64,000 bases of DNA from Larkinella sp. C7 (GCF_006149005.1 NZ_VBSL01000001.1:1063443-1127442); one strand, 5' to 3'; numbered from the stretch's first letter, positions 52,545 to 60,629 are shown. Notes: a model not told the origin generated them from the sequence alone. Numbers and translations: made by a program.

Positions 52545-52781
52545 ATGATTTTTAAATTCTTATTCGTTCTTCTGCTCCTTATCGCCTTTGTACCGCCGGT
52601 ACGACGGTTTTTCTTTTGGCTGCTGGTCGGTCGCCAACTTGCCAAAGAACAGCGAAAAGCCAATGAGCGTTTCAACCAGGGCGGTCGCGAAGGCGAAACC
52701 CGCGTTTATACGACGACGCCCGGCGCCACCGACTCCAAGCTGAAAGGGGGCGAATACGTGGATTACGATGAAGTGAAGTAA
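52545..52781 (+). CDS. DUF4834 small membrane protein
   Basis: 78 residues: one transmembrane helix (FLFVLLLLIAFVPPVRRFFFW), then a short basic and polar cytoplasmic tail (ERFNQGGREGETRVYTTT). DUF4834 is a Bacteroidota family of unknown role. The ATG at 52545 is the only start. It is convergent with the heavy-metal-binding-like gene after three bases. Confidence 0.85.
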   Translation: MIFKFLFVLLLLIAFVPPVRRFFFWLLVGRQLAKEQRKANERFNQGGREGETRVYTTTPGATDSKLKGGEYVDYDEVK

Positions 52782-52784
52782 CCC

Positions 52785-53219
52785 TCACTGACTCACCTCC
52801 CGTTCCTTCTGGTACTTCACGGCCATTCCCCGCATGGAATATCCATTGACGGTTGCCGAACTGTAGTATTGGTACCGAACGGCAATCAGCGCGTCGGCGC
52901 CCAGTTTTTTCGCCTGCATCGTTAAGCGCGCCAGCAGCAGTTCTTTCTGCTCAATGTTGTTGCCCCGTTTCACCATACGCCCTTTTATCGGTTCCTGCTG
53001 TTGTTGGGTGAGCGGCACTTCTTCCTTGTATTCCAGCCATTCCATTTCCGTAAAGGGCCGGTCGGGCTGCTGGTTTTCGTAGAACACATCCACCGGATAA
53101 TTGGGCGACATCGAAATCGGAATCGCCGGCCGAAAACACCCCGCCAGACTGACCACCAGGCCCACCATTACCGCTAAACCGCCCGGTCTGAACTTCAGTA
53201 GTCGATATTTTGTATTCAT
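52785..53219 (-). CDS. YbjQ-like secreted lipoprotein
   Basis: 144 residues, signal peptide with lipobox LAGC. The core resembles YbjQ/UPF0145-type domains (ARLTMQAKKLGADALIAVRY then YSSATVNGYSMRGMAVKYQ), found in heavy-metal and stress proteins. The start overlaps the purN stop by four bases (ATGA type), so it is coupled to purN. Function unknown. Confidence 0.75.
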   Translation of the reverse strand: MNTKYRLLKFRPGGLAVMVGLVVSLAGCFRPAIPISMSPNYPVDVFYENQQPDRPFTEMEWLEYKEEVPLTQQQQEPIKGRMVKRGNNIEQKELLLARLTMQAKKLGADALIAVRYQYYSSATVNGYSMRGMAVKYQKEREVSQ

Positions 53220-53812
53220 AATTCGCTATTCATTAACACCTTTTCCACCACTTCCGGATAATATCGGTGTTCCAACACCTGCACTTTTCGGGCCACATCC
53301 TCCGGCGTATCAAAGGGTTCGAGCGCGCAGGAAGCCTGAAAAATGATGTTTCCCTCGTCATAGTGCTCATTCACGTAATGAATCGTGATCCCCGATTTGA
53401 GTTCGCCGGCTTCAACCACGGCTTCATGCACGAAATGGCCGTACATGCCTTTGCCGCCAAACTTTGGTAATAAAGCCGGGTGAATGTTGATCATCCGTTG
53501 AGGAAACGCTTTGACCAGTGTTTCCGGTATAAGCCACATAAAGCCCGCCAGTACAATCAAATCAATCTCCTGTTTCTGAAGGAGTTCCACGATACGATTG
53601 GTTTCGTAAAACGTCTTCCGGTCGAACACCAGAACCGGAACATGCAATTTCTGGTCGGGGCCAAAACCCCGGCGCGCACGCTCGATGATCCCGGCTTTCG
53701 GGTTGTTGGACAGGATCAAGGTAACCTCAATGTCGGGATGATCCGTCAAATACCCGGCAATTTTCTCCGCGTTGGTTCCGGAGCCGGAGGCAAAAATGGC
53801 AATTCGCTTCAT
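53216..53812 (-). CDS. purN: phosphoribosylglycinamide formyltransferase
   Basis: 198 residues, third step of purine synthesis: transfers a formyl group from 10-formyl-THF to GAR. Phosphate loop MKRIAIFASGSGTNAEKI; catalytic N109 and H111 in INIHPALLPKFGGKGMYG; D152 in EHYDEGNIIFQ. All residues are present. It stops inside the start of the YbjQ-like gene. Divergent from the ABC transporter genes. Confidence 0.97.
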   Translation of the reverse strand: MKRIAIFASGSGTNAEKIAGYLTDHPDIEVTLILSNNPKAGIIERARRGFGPDQKLHVPVLVFDRKTFYETNRIVELLQKQEIDLIVLAGFMWLIPETLVKAFPQRMINIHPALLPKFGGKGMYGHFVHEAVVEAGELKSGITIHYVNEHYDEGNIIFQASCALEPFDTPEDVARKVQVLEHRYYPEVVEKVLMNSEL

Positions 53813-53886
53813 GGATTGATCAAAATGGAACGCAATAACGCTACAAACCTACGTATCTTTCGAAAAAAATTGATGATATTAGCCGT

Positions 53887-54513
53887 ATGCTTCAATCGCA
53901 TCAACTGACCTTTTCGTACGCACCGACCAAACGATTCGCCTTTCCGGACATCCGCTGCAATGACCGCGAAGCGGTTTTGATTCTGGGAAAATCCGGTACG
54001 GGCAAAACCACGCTGCTGCATCTGCTGGCGTTACTCCTTCGGCCAGAGAACGGTTCGGTGACCATCGACCAGACCGACCTGACCCAATTGCCACCGGCCC
54101 AAACCGCCACCTTTCGGGCCGCTCATGTGGGCATCATCTACCAGAAACCGCATTTTGTCAGCGCACTGTCAGTCATGGACAACCTGCTATTGGCCAACTA
54201 CCTGGCCAAAAACCCGCAGGATAAAAACCGCGCTCGTGAACTGGCCGCGCACCTGGGCTTTGCCGAACACCTGAACAAGAAAACGCACCAGATGAGTCAG
54301 GGCGAACAGCAGCGTGTGAGCATTGCGCGGGCCGTCATGAACAAACCGGGGGTGATTCTGGCCGACGAACCTACCTCCAGTCTCGACGACGTCAACTGCG
54401 CCCGGGTGGTGGCATTGCTGCGCGAACAATCCGAGCAAATCGGGGCCAGCCTGATTGTGGTGACGCACGACCAGCGGTTGAAAGACGAATTTTCGAATCA
54501 GGTGATTTTATAA
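53887..54513 (+). CDS. ABC transporter ATP-binding protein (LolD/MacB type)
   Basis: 208 residues. Walker A LGKSGTGKTT (residues ~33-42), Q-loop Gln86 (IIYQKPHF), signature MSQGEQQRVSIAR (in place of LSGGQ), Walker B VILADEPTSSLDD and the His of VTHDQRL. It powers the FtsX-type permease downstream, probably for lipoprotein or macrolide-like extrusion, or cell-wall signalling. A 100-base gap with a degenerate hairpin parts the two genes. Confidence 0.93.
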   Translation: MLQSHQLTFSYAPTKRFAFPDIRCNDREAVLILGKSGTGKTTLLHLLALLLRPENGSVTIDQTDLTQLPPAQTATFRAAHVGIIYQKPHFVSALSVMDNLLLANYLAKNPQDKNRARELAAHLGFAEHLNKKTHQMSQGEQQRVSIARAVMNKPGVILADEPTSSLDDVNCARVVALLREQSEQIGASLIVVTHDQRLKDEFSNQVIL

Positions 54514-54514
54514 A

Positions 54515-54600
54515 GTTTATAGTTTGAGGTTTATAGTTTAAAGTGTCTGAAAATCAACACGAAATGGCTTGATTACAACCACAGACTATAAACCATAAAC
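54515..54600. repeat. heptad hairpin 12 (inside the ABC gene pair)
   Basis: GTTTGAGGTTTATAGT (54522-54537) pairs with 54585-54600 at 14 of 16 positions. Words AGTTTAT and AGTTTGA are 7 bases. More decayed than the others. Confidence 0.65.
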
Positions 54601-54613
54601 GAACCAACTGCAT

Positions 54614-55840
54614 ATGAATCTTTTTAAAATAAGCTGGGCCAATCTGAAAGATAAACCGCTCAGTAGTTTCCTGAGTGGCTTGCTGATGACGCTGGGCATC
54701 ACGATCATTTCGCTGTTGCTGCTGTTGAACAAGCAGTTGGACGAGCAGTTTTCCCGCAACGTCAAAGGCATCGACATGGTGCTAGGTGCGAAAGGCAGCC
54801 CGCTGCAACTGATTCTGTCGAGCATTTATCAGATCGATTCGCCGACGGGCAACATTCCACTGGAGGATGCCGAACGGCTGACCCGCAACCCGATGATCAA
54901 AACCGCCATTCCGCTGTCGATGGGCGATAGTTACAAAACCTTCCGGATTGTCGGTACGAACAAAAAATACGTCGATCACTTTGAAGCCACTGTCGGCCAG
55001 GGTACTTTATTCAGTAAAGACCTGGAAGTGACCATTGGCGCCCGCGTAGCCGAAACGACGGGTCTGAAACTGGGTGATACCTTCGCCGGTTCGCACGGAC
55101 TGGATGGCAATGGCGAAGAACACGGCGAGACAAAATACAAAGTCGTCGGCATTTTCAACCCCAGCAACAGTGTTATCGACCAGTTGATTCTGACGCCTTT
55201 ATCGAGCGTCTGGGCCATTCATGAACACCACGAAGAACACGAAGGCGAGGAGCACGAGGGCGAAGCACACACCGACGAAGACCATGACCACGAAGCACCC
55301 CGCGAAATTACCAGCATGCTGGTGAAGTTCCGGAATCCAATGGGCATGATGGTGGCGCGGGGCATCAACGACAACTCCAAACTGCTGGCGGCTCTGCCCG
55401 CCATCGAAATCAACCGCCTGTTCGATTTGCTGGGTATTGGCGTCGATACGTTGCGCGGACTGGCGGTCGCTATCATGCTCATCGCCGGCATCAGCGTATT
55501 TGTGTCGCTTTACAATTCGCTCAAAGAACGCAAGTACGAAATGGCCCTGATGCTGTCAATGGGTGCTGGCCGGACACAACTCTTCGGCATGCTGCTACTC
55601 GAAGGGTTGACGCTTTCCCTGATCGGTTTCATCTTAGGACTGGTTTTCAGCCGAATCGGTTTGCTCCTGTTCTCCATGCGCGCCGAACGCAATTTCCATT
55701 ACAGCCTGAATAACCTGAACATCCTGCCCGAAGAATGGCTGGTGCTGGGTGTCGCCGTCCTGATTGGTATTGTTGCCGCAGCACTTCCGGCTTTGGGTGT
55801 CTACCGCATGAATATTTCGCAAACGCTGGCGGAAGAATGA
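54614..55840 (+). CDS. FtsX/MacB-type ABC permease with His/Glu-rich loop
   Basis: 408 residues. N-terminal transmembrane helix, a large periplasmic MacB-like domain, then three C-terminal helices (LRGLAVAIMLIAGISVFVSL and GVAVLIGIVAAALPALG near the end). Family-typical MNLFKISWANLKDKPLSSFL opens it. In the periplasmic domain, about residues 202-229 are nearly all His, Glu, Asp and Gly (HEHHEEHEGEEHEGEAHTDE and on), a likely metal-binding loop. The stop is part of an 8-unit heptamer array. Operon with the ATPase gene. Confidence 0.92.
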   Translation: MNLFKISWANLKDKPLSSFLSGLLMTLGITIISLLLLLNKQLDEQFSRNVKGIDMVLGAKGSPLQLILSSIYQIDSPTGNIPLEDAERLTRNPMIKTAIPLSMGDSYKTFRIVGTNKKYVDHFEATVGQGTLFSKDLEVTIGARVAETTGLKLGDTFAGSHGLDGNGEEHGETKYKVVGIFNPSNSVIDQLILTPLSSVWAIHEHHEEHEGEEHEGEAHTDEDHDHEAPREITSMLVKFRNPMGMMVARGINDNSKLLAALPAIEINRLFDLLGIGVDTLRGLAVAIMLIAGISVFVSLYNSLKERKYEMALMLSMGAGRTQLFGMLLLEGLTLSLIGFILGLVFSRIGLLLFSMRAERNFHYSLNNLNILPEEWLVLGVAVLIGIVAAALPALGVYRMNISQTLAEE

Positions 55841-55978
55841 TGAGTTATGAGTTATGAGTTATGAGTTATGAGTTATGAGTTATGAGTTATGAGTTGAAAC
55901 CCAGGTTAAGCCACATATACTGTATTTCAGCATCTTAAATTCTTTTTTTCAACTCTTAACTTTTAATTCTTAACTCTT
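55840..55978. repeat. heptad hairpin 13 with perfect 8 x ATGAGTT tandem array
   Basis: Positions 55840-55895 hold exactly eight copies of ATGAGTT in a row. The first A is the last base of the permease stop codon. Downstream, 55945-55978 has the complementary words (CAACTCT, TTAACTT, TTAACTC), so the two sides can pair imperfectly. This is the clearest view of the 7-base unit. Confidence 0.9.
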
Positions 55979-56909
55979 AATTTCCAAAAACCGCTTTCAC
56001 TTCCTTTAAATCCTGCCGGTGGGCCGTCAGGGCGTCCATCGTGTTCGGCGATTGCTTTTCGATGCATTGCTCCAGTACCAGATGCGGGCGAATTCCGAGT
56101 TTTTTTAGTTCTTGGGCCAGACGCGGGTAATCAATATCTCCGTCGCCGAATGTTTCCGCCCAAATGCCGTTTTTCGACTGGCGGAGGTGCAGTTCCGTAA
56201 TGCGTTTTCCGTAGAGTTTCACAATGTCGAACAAAGCGACCTGCGAGTTGCCCGAACCCCGATAAATCCAGTGTACATCCAGACAAAGCGACACATTTTT
56301 AGGGTCGGTTTCCAGCATCATGTGGTGAAATTCGCGGGCAGCATTGCGCATTTCGACGTCATGCGTATGGTACGACAACGTCATGCCCCGCTTCCGAAGT
56401 TCGGCCCCGAGCAGGTCCAGATTGGCGGCCTGTGTGGCTAAGTCTGCATCGGTTTTGTCCTCCCCACTCCCCCACTTGATCGGGCTGGGATTGGTTACCA
56501 CCAGCCGCACCCCCAGCGGACGGGCCGCATCCGCAATGGCCGTCACCGTCGCCAGCGTTTTGTCGGCTTCATCGGCCTTGTGCAAAGTGCTGTTGACATA
56601 CAGCGAATGCATTTCCAGTTTGTGCTTTTTCAGCAGCGGTGCCAGCTTCCGGATTTCATCCGCCGACGTAATCGACGGCTCATACCCGACAATACCCGAT
56701 TTGGCAAAATCGGCCAGCGACGCATCCAAATCCGCCGACCAGTTGCGGCCCTGCCGTTGATAAAACGTGTGCCAGGTATACTGGTTGCAGGCGATCTGCG
56801 GTCGCTCGGCGGCAGCGGTTTTTGCTCCGGCCACAGCGGTTTTGGTCAACGGAAGCAGCGCAGCCAAGCCGACCAGAGACTGTAAAAAAGTACGACGATC
56901 TGTGTTCAT
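55977..56909 (-). CDS. Tat-exported sugar isomerase/epimerase-like TIM barrel 2
   Basis: 310 residues with twin-arginine signal (MNTDRRTFLQSLVGLAALLP). Barrel residues likely to bind metal: H/E near LKKHKLEMHSLYVNS, H in LSYHTHDVEM, D and H in SLCLDVHWIYRG, E in ITELHLRQSKNG, and E in RPHLVLEQCIE. The fold matches the gene at 40948 but sequence differs. The stop lies within hairpin 13. Divergent from the M14 pair. Substrate unknown. Confidence 0.86.
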   Translation of the reverse strand: MNTDRRTFLQSLVGLAALLPLTKTAVAGAKTAAAERPQIACNQYTWHTFYQRQGRNWSADLDASLADFAKSGIVGYEPSITSADEIRKLAPLLKKHKLEMHSLYVNSTLHKADEADKTLATVTAIADAARPLGVRLVVTNPSPIKWGSGEDKTDADLATQAANLDLLGAELRKRGMTLSYHTHDVEMRNAAREFHHMMLETDPKNVSLCLDVHWIYRGSGNSQVALFDIVKLYGKRITELHLRQSKNGIWAETFGDGDIDYPRLAQELKKLGIRPHLVLEQCIEKQSPNTMDALTAHRQDLKEVKAVFGN

Positions 56910-56925
56910 GGGTTTAGGGCGAAAA

Positions 56926-56955
56926 CCCTGTCAGCGGTCGGAGACCCTGACAGGG
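56926..56955. repeat. hairpin CCCTGTCAG/CTGACAGGG
   Basis: Nine-base perfect arms (56926-56934, 56947-56955) and a 12-base loop CGGTCGGAGACC. The first 13 bases recur at 51842. Confidence 0.75.
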
Positions 56956-56986
56956 GTTAAACTTTTGGTTTCTTTGAGCAAGAATA

Positions 56987-57051
56987 TTGCGGTAACTTTT
57001 TCACCGCTGCCAGGGCCTTCGACCACTGACGGGGTGAAAAAGTTACCGCAA
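56987..57051. repeat. 19-base perfect inverted repeat with a nested inverted copy of the previous hairpin
   Basis: Arms 56987-57005 and 57033-57051 are perfectly complementary. The 27-base loop (57006-57032) is, in reverse complement, a near-copy of the hairpin at 56926-56955 (CCGTCAGTGGTCGAAGGCC). It lies in a divergent promoter gap, unlike the heptad hairpins. Confidence 0.8.
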
Positions 57052-57106
57052 ATTATCTAAATTTAACGCTTCGCTCCATCTTTCAAACTTTGTTTACCTG
57101 TTTTTC

Positions 57107-58783
57107 ATGAAACACCGTTTTCTCCCGACTGGGCTGGCGGGCGTTCTGAGTTGCTTTGCGGTCTTCTTTCAGGCCGCTGCGCAAACGCCACCCGCCGGAC
57201 CATACTCCTCTTCTGCTCAACTTGCAACCCGATTAAAAACCCTGACCAGCCGCTACGGCCCATTGACCAACCTACAGTCCATCGGCAAATCTCGCCAGGG
57301 AAAAGACGTCTGGCTGCTGACGGTGGGTCGCGGAACGGCAGCCCAAAAACCGGCCATTGCGATTGTCGCTGGTGTGCAGGGCGCTCATCTGGCCGGAACG
57401 GAACTGGCCGTTCAACTCGCCGAAAAACTGCTGGCGGCTTCGGGTCAGGATAGCGTGGCCCGGTTGCTCGACAGCAAGACGTTTTATATTTTCCCCAGTG
57501 TCAACCCCGATGCGCAGGAACAATTTGTGGCCAAACCACGCTACGAACGAACCGGCAACGGTGCCGATACCGACGACGACCGCGACGGTCGGCTAAACGA
57601 AGACCCTTTTGAAGACCTGAACAAAGACGGTTTGATCACGCAAATCCGCGTGGAAGACCCGACCGGCACCTTCATCGCCAGCAAAGACGACCCGCGAGTG
57701 CTGGTCAAAGCCGATCCGGCAAAGTCCGAAACCGGGCGTTATTTAGTGATTTCGGAAGGAACAGACAACGATAAAGACGGCGCTTTCAACGAAGACGGCG
57801 CGGGTGGCGTGGCACTGGACAAGAATTTCACTTTCGATTACCCGTTCTTCACGCCGGGTTCGGGCGAGATGCCGGTGTCGGAACCGGAAAACCGGGCCTT
57901 GCTCGACTTCCTCTACAAAGCCCCGAATGTCTACGCAGTTTTTACCTTCGGGCCGTATAACAACCTTTCAGAAGCGCCAAAATTCGACCGCACCAAAACC
58001 ACCCGGCGGATCATTACCGGGGTCATGGAAAAAGACGCGCCCGTCGGCGATCAGGTTTCGAAACTCTACAACAGCCAGACGGCGCTGAAAGACGCGCCAC
58101 CGATGCCGCCGACCAAAGGCAATTTTGCCCAAACCGCCTATTACCACTACGGACGGTTCAGTTTCTCGACACCGGGCTGGTGGACACCCAAAGCCACCGC
58201 TTCGGCAGATACCATGAAGGGAAAAGGCGGTGCGAAACCGTCGGACAATGACGACGTGAAGTTTCTGAAATGGGCCGATGCCAACAACGTCCGCGAGGTG
58301 TTTGTCAACTGGCAACCCATCGAACATCCCGATTTTCCGGGTCGGAAAGCGGAAGTAGGCGGTATCGCTCCGTTTGCCAAACTAAATCCGCCGGTTTCGT
58401 TTCTGAACGACATCGCTGACAAACACCTGAAATTCATGACGGCTTTTGTTCGCCAGATGCCGGTAATCGACGTCGTAAACCTGCGGACGGAATCGCTTTC
58501 GGGCGGACTAACGCGCGTCACGGCGCAGGTCATCAACCGGGGTTTGCTGCCGACGGGCTCCGAGATCGGCGACCGGGTGCGGTTTGTTCCCAAGATGAAA
58601 ATCGAGCTGCGAACCGGCAACGGCCAAACCGTGGTATCGGGCCGGAAGCGGATTCTGCGCAGTCCGATGGCGGCTGGCGAGTCGATGGAAGTCACGTTCC
58701 TCGTCTCCGGCACGGGCCGCGCCACGCTCGAAGCCGGCAACGCCATGACCGGCCTTAAATCAATCGACATCACCCTCAAATAA
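57107..58783 (+). CDS. M14 carboxypeptidase-like protein, zinc site lost
   Basis: 558 residues with signal peptide (ends FQAAAQ). It aligns along its length with the next gene, but every catalytic position differs. The HxxE zinc motif is Q91-G-A-H94, the third His region reads VFTFGPYNNL (no His), the substrate Arg site reads ALDKNFTF and the catalytic Glu site reads RFSFSTPGW. It keeps three EF-hand-like Asp-rich loops (DTDDDRDGRLNED, DLNKDGL, TDNDKDGAFNED). Probably a pseudo-peptidase that binds Ca and peptide without cutting. Paired with the active paralogue 94 bases downstream. Confidence 0.86.
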   Translation: MKHRFLPTGLAGVLSCFAVFFQAAAQTPPAGPYSSSAQLATRLKTLTSRYGPLTNLQSIGKSRQGKDVWLLTVGRGTAAQKPAIAIVAGVQGAHLAGTELAVQLAEKLLAASGQDSVARLLDSKTFYIFPSVNPDAQEQFVAKPRYERTGNGADTDDDRDGRLNEDPFEDLNKDGLITQIRVEDPTGTFIASKDDPRVLVKADPAKSETGRYLVISEGTDNDKDGAFNEDGAGGVALDKNFTFDYPFFTPGSGEMPVSEPENRALLDFLYKAPNVYAVFTFGPYNNLSEAPKFDRTKTTRRIITGVMEKDAPVGDQVSKLYNSQTALKDAPPMPPTKGNFAQTAYYHYGRFSFSTPGWWTPKATASADTMKGKGGAKPSDNDDVKFLKWADANNVREVFVNWQPIEHPDFPGRKAEVGGIAPFAKLNPPVSFLNDIADKHLKFMTAFVRQMPVIDVVNLRTESLSGGLTRVTAQVINRGLLPTGSEIGDRVRFVPKMKIELRTGNGQTVVSGRKRILRSPMAAGESMEVTFLVSGTGRATLEAGNAMTGLKSIDITLK

Positions 58784-58789
58784 ACCCTC

Positions 58790-58865
58790 ATTACCTCTGA
58801 TGTTTTCTGATCAACTCTGTGAAATAGTTATTACGCAGAGTTGATCAGAGAACATCAGAGGTAAT
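58790..58865. repeat. heptad hairpin 14 (between the M14 paralogues)
   Basis: Arms 58790-58819 and 58836-58865 match at 29 of 30 positions (the exception is a wobble); 16-base loop. The wording (CTCTGAT, ACTCTGTG) closely follows hairpin 6 at 24201. Confidence 0.9.
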
Positions 58866-58877
58866 CAGAGAAAAATT

Positions 58878-60629
58878 ATGAAAAAGATAGGTATACTTTT
58901 CTGGACACTACTTGCCATTCCCGCTTTTGCGCAGCAGAAACCGGCGCAGAACGACGATCTGACCGGGTTGCGGGCCGTGGGTTCACCGGCCAACCCGAAA
59001 GTGCCGATGCGCTGGAATCATTACAACGACTACGCCGGGATTACGAAGTTTTGCCAGGATATGGTGAAGGCCCACCCGAACCTGGTGAAGCTCGAATCGA
59101 TGGGCAAAACGTTTCAGGGCCGCGATTTGTGGGTGCTGGTCGTCAGTGATTTCAAAACCGGCAACGCCGATCGCAAACCCGGTTTTTACATCGACGGCAA
59201 CATTCACTCCAACGAGTTGCAGGGGTCGGAAATTGCGATGTATACGGCCTGGTATCTGGCGGAGAATTTTGGCACCATCGAGTTTACGACCCAGTTGCTG
59301 AAAGACAAGGTGTTTTACATCGCGCCCAGCATCAACCTCGACGCGCGGGAAGACTTTATCAAGAATCCCAACAATCCCAATTCGCCCCGCTCGGGGCTGA
59401 TGCCGTTCGACGACGATGGGGATGGCGAGATCGATGAAGACAAGTACGATGACCTCGATGGCGACGGCAACATCGTGCTAATGCGCCGGAAAACCCCGCT
59501 GGGCCGTATGAAACAGGACCCCAACGACCCGACGCGCATGATTCCGGCCAAAGCCGATGAACCGGGCGAATACGAGCTGCTGGGCTACGAAGGCATCGAC
59601 AACGACGGCGACGGACAAGTGAACGAAGATGTAGCCGGACGCTACGACCCCAACCGCGACTGGGGCTGGGGCTGGCAACCGGATTACATTCAGGGCGGGG
59701 CGCTGTTTTATCCCGGAACCTTACCCGAGACGCAGGCCATCAAGAAATACATCATTGGCCACCCGAACATCGCCGGAGCCCAGAGCTATCACAACTACGG
59801 CGGGATGATGCTGCGCGGGCCGGGTGCCGAAGAAGATCAGCAATATTACAATCCGGGCGACATTGCGGTGTATGACGTCATCGGGCGTACGGGCGAAAAA
59901 ATCATTCCCGGCTACAATTACTACGTGATTTACAAGGATTTGTATACGGTTTATGGTGGCGAAATCGACTGGCTGGCGCTGGGCCGGGGCGTTTTTACCT
60001 TCTCCAACGAGCTGATGTCGTCGTATCTGCTGTTCCGGCAAAAACCGGGGGAAAGCAACCGGTTTCAGAACGACGAGTTCAATCAGTTTGGGAAATATTT
60101 GCTGTTCGATGATGCGTATGTGGCCTGGAAACCGTTCAAACATCCGCAGTATGGCGACATCGAAATTGGTGGCCCCAAGAAGAATTACATCCGCAACCAC
60201 CCCGGTTTTATGCTGGAAGAAGACGCCCACCGGAACATGTCGTTCACGCTTTTCCACGCTCACCAGACGCCGAAGCTGGACGTTCAAGCCATCACCACGA
60301 AACCGCTCGGCAACGGCCTGACGGAAGTGACGGCCACCGTCGTGAACCAGCGCGTGATTCCCACGCACTCCGCGCACGACATCCGGTTTAAAATTGAACG
60401 ACCCGATTACATCACACTCAAAGGAGCCACGCCACTGGCGGCCATGATTGTCGAAAATGCCGATCTGAATATTACGAAAGAGCAGAAAAATAACCCTGCA
60501 ACGATCGAGGTGCCAAACATTCCGGGCATGGGGTACGTGAAAGTCCGCTGGATCGTGAAAGGCGGTGGTGGCAAATACACGGTTTCGGTCGACAGCCGCA
60601 AAGGTGGCGTGGTTGAAAAAACGCTGTAA
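58878..60629 (+). CDS. M14-family zinc carboxypeptidase
   Basis: 583 residues, signal peptide ends AFAQQ. Zinc ligands H110-S-N-E113 (GNIHSNELQGSE) and H305 (GAQSYHNYGG), Asn-Arg-Asp in DPNRDWGWGW, and catalytic E378 (TFSNELMSS). Three Ca-type loops rich in Asp-Gly (FDDDGDGEIDED, DLDGDGNI, IDNDGDGQVNED) are inserted between the HxxE and the third His. A C-terminal beta domain (~150 residues) follows. It trims C-terminal residues from peptides in the periplasm or outside the cell. Partner to the inactive paralogue. Confidence 0.95.
   Translation: MKKIGILFWTLLAIPAFAQQKPAQNDDLTGLRAVGSPANPKVPMRWNHYNDYAGITKFCQDMVKAHPNLVKLESMGKTFQGRDLWVLVVSDFKTGNADRKPGFYIDGNIHSNELQGSEIAMYTAWYLAENFGTIEFTTQLLKDKVFYIAPSINLDAREDFIKNPNNPNSPRSGLMPFDDDGDGEIDEDKYDDLDGDGNIVLMRRKTPLGRMKQDPNDPTRMIPAKADEPGEYELLGYEGIDNDGDGQVNEDVAGRYDPNRDWGWGWQPDYIQGGALFYPGTLPETQAIKKYIIGHPNIAGAQSYHNYGGMMLRGPGAEEDQQYYNPGDIAVYDVIGRTGEKIIPGYNYYVIYKDLYTVYGGEIDWLALGRGVFTFSNELMSSYLLFRQKPGESNRFQNDEFNQFGKYLLFDDAYVAWKPFKHPQYGDIEIGGPKKNYIRNHPGFMLEEDAHRNMSFTLFHAHQTPKLDVQAITTKPLGNGLTEVTATVVNQRVIPTHSAHDIRFKIERPDYITLKGATPLAAMIVENADLNITKEQKNNPATIEVPNIPGMGYVKVRWIVKGGGGKYTVSVDSRKGGVVEKTL

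Noticed and set aside
55840-55978. Artefact or assembly error in the heptamer array
   Set aside because: Kept as real because related words and hairpins occur at many other gaps, but the copy count may be assembly-dependent.
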